A stretch of 8,892 bases of DNA from positions 1 through 8,892 of the forward strand of contig JAGWTX010000067.1 in the NCBI GenBank assembly GCA_028875955.1, given 5' to 3'. The stretch is from Bacteroidota bacterium. Lineage in GTDB: Bacteria > Bacteroidota > Bacteroidia > Chitinophagales > Chitinophagaceae. Each line of letters starts with the position of its first letter. Position 1 is the stretch's first letter. This document shows positions 6,272 to 8,892 of the stretch, one piece after another. A program made the translations under genes and the position numbers. The notes beneath the pieces are model-generated. The model saw nothing but the letters and a program-made list of their open reading frames with translations. It did no database searches and was not told the origin of the DNA.

Positions 6272-6802
6272 ATGAGAACAACATTTTCCATCGCCCTGCT
6301 ACTGATGGCTGCTGTAGCCTGTAACCCAAAAACCGAAGAAAAACAAACGGCCACCGCAACTGAAAAGCCTGCCTACGCTTATTCCATCAATAAGCCGGAT
6401 AACTGGGACATTGTATCCGATCCCACCAATACCTCCATTGCCATGAATGCCCTGAAAGCGTTTGAAGACAATAAAATTGATGAAAGTGCCTCTTATTTTG
6501 CTGATACCGTTCATTGGCGGTCAGATTATATGGATATGACCGTGGGAAAAGATTCCCTCAAAGCCTTGTTTACAGATTTCAGGAACGGTTTTACCGCTTT
6601 TAAGGTAGACATGCACGATTTTGAATCAGTGATCTCAAAAGATAAAAAAGATGCCTGGGTAACCCTGTGGTATGTAGAACATTTTACAGATAAGACCGGT
6701 AAATCTGATTCAATGGCACTGATCAATGATCTCAAAATCGACAAAAACAAGATTGTTGAGTTGAATGAAACCGTAAGACATTTCCCGGTTAAGAAACCTT
6801 AG
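6272..6802 (+). CDS. Small lipoprotein with an NTF2/SnoaL-like domain
   Basis: The 176-residue protein has no assigned function. It begins with a type II signal peptide, MRTTFSIALLLMAAVAC, with lipobox AVAC and Cys17 as the lipid anchor. Residue +2 is Asn, so it should go to the outer membrane. A polar linker with CNPKTEEKQ and Ala/Thr residues follows to about residue 35. The remainder (about 50-172) reads like an NTF2/SnoaL fold: a helix with ALKAFEDNKIDES (60-72), ADTVHWRSD, a GKDSLKALFTDFRNGF helix, then strands with WVTLWYVEHF (129-138) and a final DLKIDKNKIVELNE segment. Such proteins in Bacteroidota are commonly annotated only as nuclear transport factor 2 family proteins. The gene stands alone between two terminators. 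The fold assignment is from pattern alone. Confidence 0.75.
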   Translation: MRTTFSIALLLMAAVACNPKTEEKQTATATEKPAYAYSINKPDNWDIVSDPTNTSIAMNALKAFEDNKIDESASYFADTVHWRSDYMDMTVGKDSLKALFTDFRNGFTAFKVDMHDFESVISKDKKDAWVTLWYVEHFTDKTGKSDSMALINDLKIDKNKIVELNETVRHFPVKKP

Positions 6803-6834
6803 GGAATTCGAACAACGGTTGTCCGATAAAAACG

Positions 6835-6880
6835 AAAGGTCAAAAGTGAGTTGTATGTTTCACTTTTGACCTTTTGCTTT
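6835..6880. terminator. Bidirectional terminator between convergent genes
   Basis: A perfect 15-bp stem, 6835-6849 with 6860-6874 (AAAGGTCAAAAGTGA and its complement), closes a 10-nt loop. On the plus strand it is followed by TGCTTTT after a run of T; on the minus strand by CGTTTTTAT. It lies 32 bp after the lipoprotein stop and 18 bp after the metalloprotease stop, so it can serve both converging transcripts. Confidence 0.85.
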
Positions 6881-6898
6881 TCAGGGCCCTGTCAGGCC

Positions 6899-8892
6899 TT
6901 ATTCATCCCAATCGCATCCAATGGGTGAACCCGGAGGGATTACTTTATGAACCGGAAGAGGAATATCCTTCGGTTTGCTGATACGTTCGATCGCATAGGT
7001 ATAATGCGCCTGCAAACCCGGTGTGTTTTTCATCAGTTCTGCGTACTTTTTCAGCGATTGCAGCCGGTCAAAACAAATGGATCTTACCAGGTAATTTGAC
7101 TGGTCACTCTGGCTCAGTGCCAGCATCCAGGTTAGAACCATTTGTTGGGTCTGTAAGGCGATTTCCCCCTGCAAACCTTTGGGTACCGGTGTTTTCCAGG
7201 TTTTGTTGATGATCGCATCCAGCACATCATCCCATCCGATGGTGCCAAACTGGGCTTTGAACTGTGCCAGACGATTGGCTCTTTCCGGGTGAAACAAAAA
7301 GCTGAGTTCATAATCGGTAAGCGCTTCCGCAGCTGCCACAGGATCGAAACTCATCCCTGTCCTTTTGGCAAAAAGTTCACCAACACCATAATACAAGGGC
7401 GGACGGGGCGGGATCAGTTGCATGATCCTGTCGGGCAGGGTGAGTGCTTCCGGCGATAAACAGTTCAGGGCTGCCTGTAATGCTTTTTGCTGCACGGCAT
7501 TGGGCAAAACTTCGGGCTTGGGTTGCTGATCGCCACGTACCGAATAACTATAATTCATACCCCCGATTAGTTTACAAACGGCTTCCAGCTGGTATCTGTG
7601 ATAATTGTATACGGGTACCAATACGTCTTCAAGGGTGGATAGGGGTGCGTTTTCCCGAACTGCTTTTTCTGAGAACTGGTTGATGGCTTTTTGTCTTACG
7701 GCCAGCACGTTTGCCAGTTCTGTTACGGCATCATTGCCATTGTCCCATAAATGCGCTTTGGGATGAAGCCCTCCGGCAGACCTTGCATCCAGGTCTGCAA
7801 TAAACAAGAGTCCTTTTTGGGTGTTCTCTGTCAAAATATTCTGCAGGGCAGCATTCACATCTGTTCCCGGCGCAAATTCGGAATAGCCATAAGTGATGGC
7901 TCTTTTATCCCATTCTCCGATCTCATTGGTATAGACCTTGCTGAAATCGATCTCTCCTTTGTTATTCAGAAAAATATTCGGATGCGGGTAGTCCATCACG
8001 GACGCACGATTGTTAAAACTGGATGCATAGTTGTGTTGCAGACCAAGGGTATGGCCCACTTCATGCGCTGCCAACTGACGCAATCTCTGCAGCGCAGCCA
8101 GTTGCATGGTTTCCGGTACGGGTTTCCCGGTTTCATAGGGCGACAGGAGTCCGGTAAAGATGAGGTAGTCCTGTCTTACACGCAAGGAACCCAGGGATAC
8201 CTGTCCTTTGATGATCTCACCGGTTCTGGGATCCGTTACGGAAGCGCCATAGCTCCATCCCCTTGTGGAACGATGCACCCAGTTGATCATATTATACCGG
8301 ATATCCATCGCATCAGCCGAATCGGGCAGCATCTTTACGATAAAGGCATTTTTAAAACCTGCGGCTTCGAAAGCCTGGTTCCACCAGCGGGCACCATCCA
8401 GCAGGGCAGAACGGATGGGCTCGGGTGTTCCGTTGTCGAGATAATAGACGATGGGTTTCACCGGTTCACTGATGGCAGCGGATGGGTCTTTCTTTTCCAG
8501 CCTGTGCCGGGCGATGAACATCTTTTGGATGGGTTCTGAAAAAGGACTGCTGTAGTCGAAATAGGAAATTCCAAAATAGCCGCTCCGGATATCATAGGGT
8601 CTGGGTGTATAGTGGTTATCGGGTAATTGCACAAAGGAATGATGCATCCGCAAAGTGATGGCTTCGGGGGAGGGCGTGACAGCACTGACAAAACGGCCCG
8701 CATCACTGCCGCCCGTAAAACTGATGGTGGCTTCAAACTCACTGTTCAAAGGGAAATCGCGTGTATTGGGCAGATAGATCGCAGATCTGGGCTCACTAAA
8801 CGTATAGGTTCCCTGCTTCATGGTTTTCAACCTGTCGGCCACATGCTGGGCATCCCTTACAAAAAAGGGGGTGGCGTCTACCAATACCTTAT
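6899..8892 (-). CDS. Zinc-dependent metalloprotease, Met-zincin (DUF4953/DUF5117) type, C-terminal 663 residues
   Basis: This is a large metzincin-like protease common in Bacteroidota. The frame is open to the right edge, so the N-terminus (probably signal peptide and DUF5118 region) lies outside; the TTG codon at 8884 is internal and not a start. Family proteins are about 800-850 residues, so some 150-200 are missing. The zinc motif HExxHxxGxxH is complete as HEVGHTLGLQH at 8033-8065, and the Met-turn SVMDYP follows about 20 residues later. Upstream of the zinc motif are GYFGISYFDYSSPF and RWWNQAFEAAGF, typical of this family; the helical C-terminal part is also conserved. The protein ends in PIGCDWDE with no type IX secretion sorting domain. 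By family, export to periplasm or envelope is expected; the substrate is unknown. It is convergent with the lipoprotein gene. Confidence 0.9.
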   Translation of the reverse strand, partial: KVLVDATPFFVRDAQHVADRLKTMKQGTYTFSEPRSAIYLPNTRDFPLNSEFEATISFTGGSDAGRFVSAVTPSPEAITLRMHHSFVQLPDNHYTPRPYDIRSGYFGISYFDYSSPFSEPIQKMFIARHRLEKKDPSAAISEPVKPIVYYLDNGTPEPIRSALLDGARWWNQAFEAAGFKNAFIVKMLPDSADAMDIRYNMINWVHRSTRGWSYGASVTDPRTGEIIKGQVSLGSLRVRQDYLIFTGLLSPYETGKPVPETMQLAALQRLRQLAAHEVGHTLGLQHNYASSFNNRASVMDYPHPNIFLNNKGEIDFSKVYTNEIGEWDKRAITYGYSEFAPGTDVNAALQNILTENTQKGLLFIADLDARSAGGLHPKAHLWDNGNDAVTELANVLAVRQKAINQFSEKAVRENAPLSTLEDVLVPVYNYHRYQLEAVCKLIGGMNYSYSVRGDQQPKPEVLPNAVQQKALQAALNCLSPEALTLPDRIMQLIPPRPPLYYGVGELFAKRTGMSFDPVAAAEALTDYELSFLFHPERANRLAQFKAQFGTIGWDDVLDAIINKTWKTPVPKGLQGEIALQTQQMVLTWMLALSQSDQSNYLVRSICFDRLQSLKKYAELMKNTPGLQAHYTYAIERISKPKDIPLPVHKVIPPGSPIGCDWDE

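Noticed and set aside
6882..6891. 10-bp palindrome CAGGGCCCTG after the metalloprotease stop
   Set aside because: It has no loop and no T-tract, and lies next to a much better terminator. A 10-bp palindrome can occur by chance.
7751..8539. A 262-codon open frame on the plus strand
   Set aside because: It lies entirely opposite the metalloprotease gene, whose zinc motif and family features are clear. Its translation shows no recognisable domain, so it is a shadow of the real gene.
8884..8890. TTG at 8884 as start of the metalloprotease
   Set aside because: The frame continues upstream to the window edge with Lys and Val codons, and the family has a longer N-terminus. The gene is simply cut by the window.

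Overview
The window looks like a stretch of chromosomal housekeeping DNA from a member of the Bacteroidota, most likely in or near the Chitinophagaceae; the family-level placement is inference. The evidence for the phylum is a GldB gliding-motility lipoprotein, a Met-zincin type zinc metalloprotease, two predicted lipoproteins with classical lipoboxes, and TAnnTTTG -7 promoter elements in front of gldB and icd. There are no tRNA or rRNA genes, no CRISPR array, no insertion sequence and no phage gene, and base composition and codon style look even throughout.

Layout from left to right. The left edge cuts through nadE, glutamine-dependent NAD+ synthetase (minus strand, 5' part only, 1-1070). 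A 169-bp spacer separates it from the divergent gldB (plus, 1240-2244). gldB meets apaG (minus, 2258-2644) tail to tail with 13 bp between them. apaG is divergent from icd (plus, 2782-4236), an isocitrate dehydrogenase of the long Thermus-like type. A 280-bp non-coding stretch with short AATCC repeats follows. Next is the dihydrolipoamide acetyltransferase (E2) gene of the pyruvate dehydrogenase complex (plus, 4517-6148), with two lipoyl domains and a textbook terminator. After it comes a small NTF2/SnoaL-like lipoprotein gene (plus, 6272-6802). A bidirectional terminator separates this from the convergent 3' part of a large zinc metalloprotease gene (minus, 6899-8892), which is cut by the right edge.

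Most genes appear to be single transcription units, since neighbours alternate in strand or are separated by terminators. Three of them share a metabolic theme: NAD+ synthesis (nadE), the TCA cycle (icd) and acetyl-CoA formation (E2). No operon ties them together. The E1 and E3 partners of the E2 protein and the usual gldB partner gldC are not in the window.

I found no convincing undescribed system. The points most worth a second look are the NAD-type coenzyme signature (Asp269-Ile270) in an isocitrate dehydrogenase family usually labelled NADP-dependent, the gldB start revised to position 1240 on promoter and lipobox evidence, the lone gldB with no gldC, the tandem lipoyl domains, and a few small repeats in intergenic DNA.
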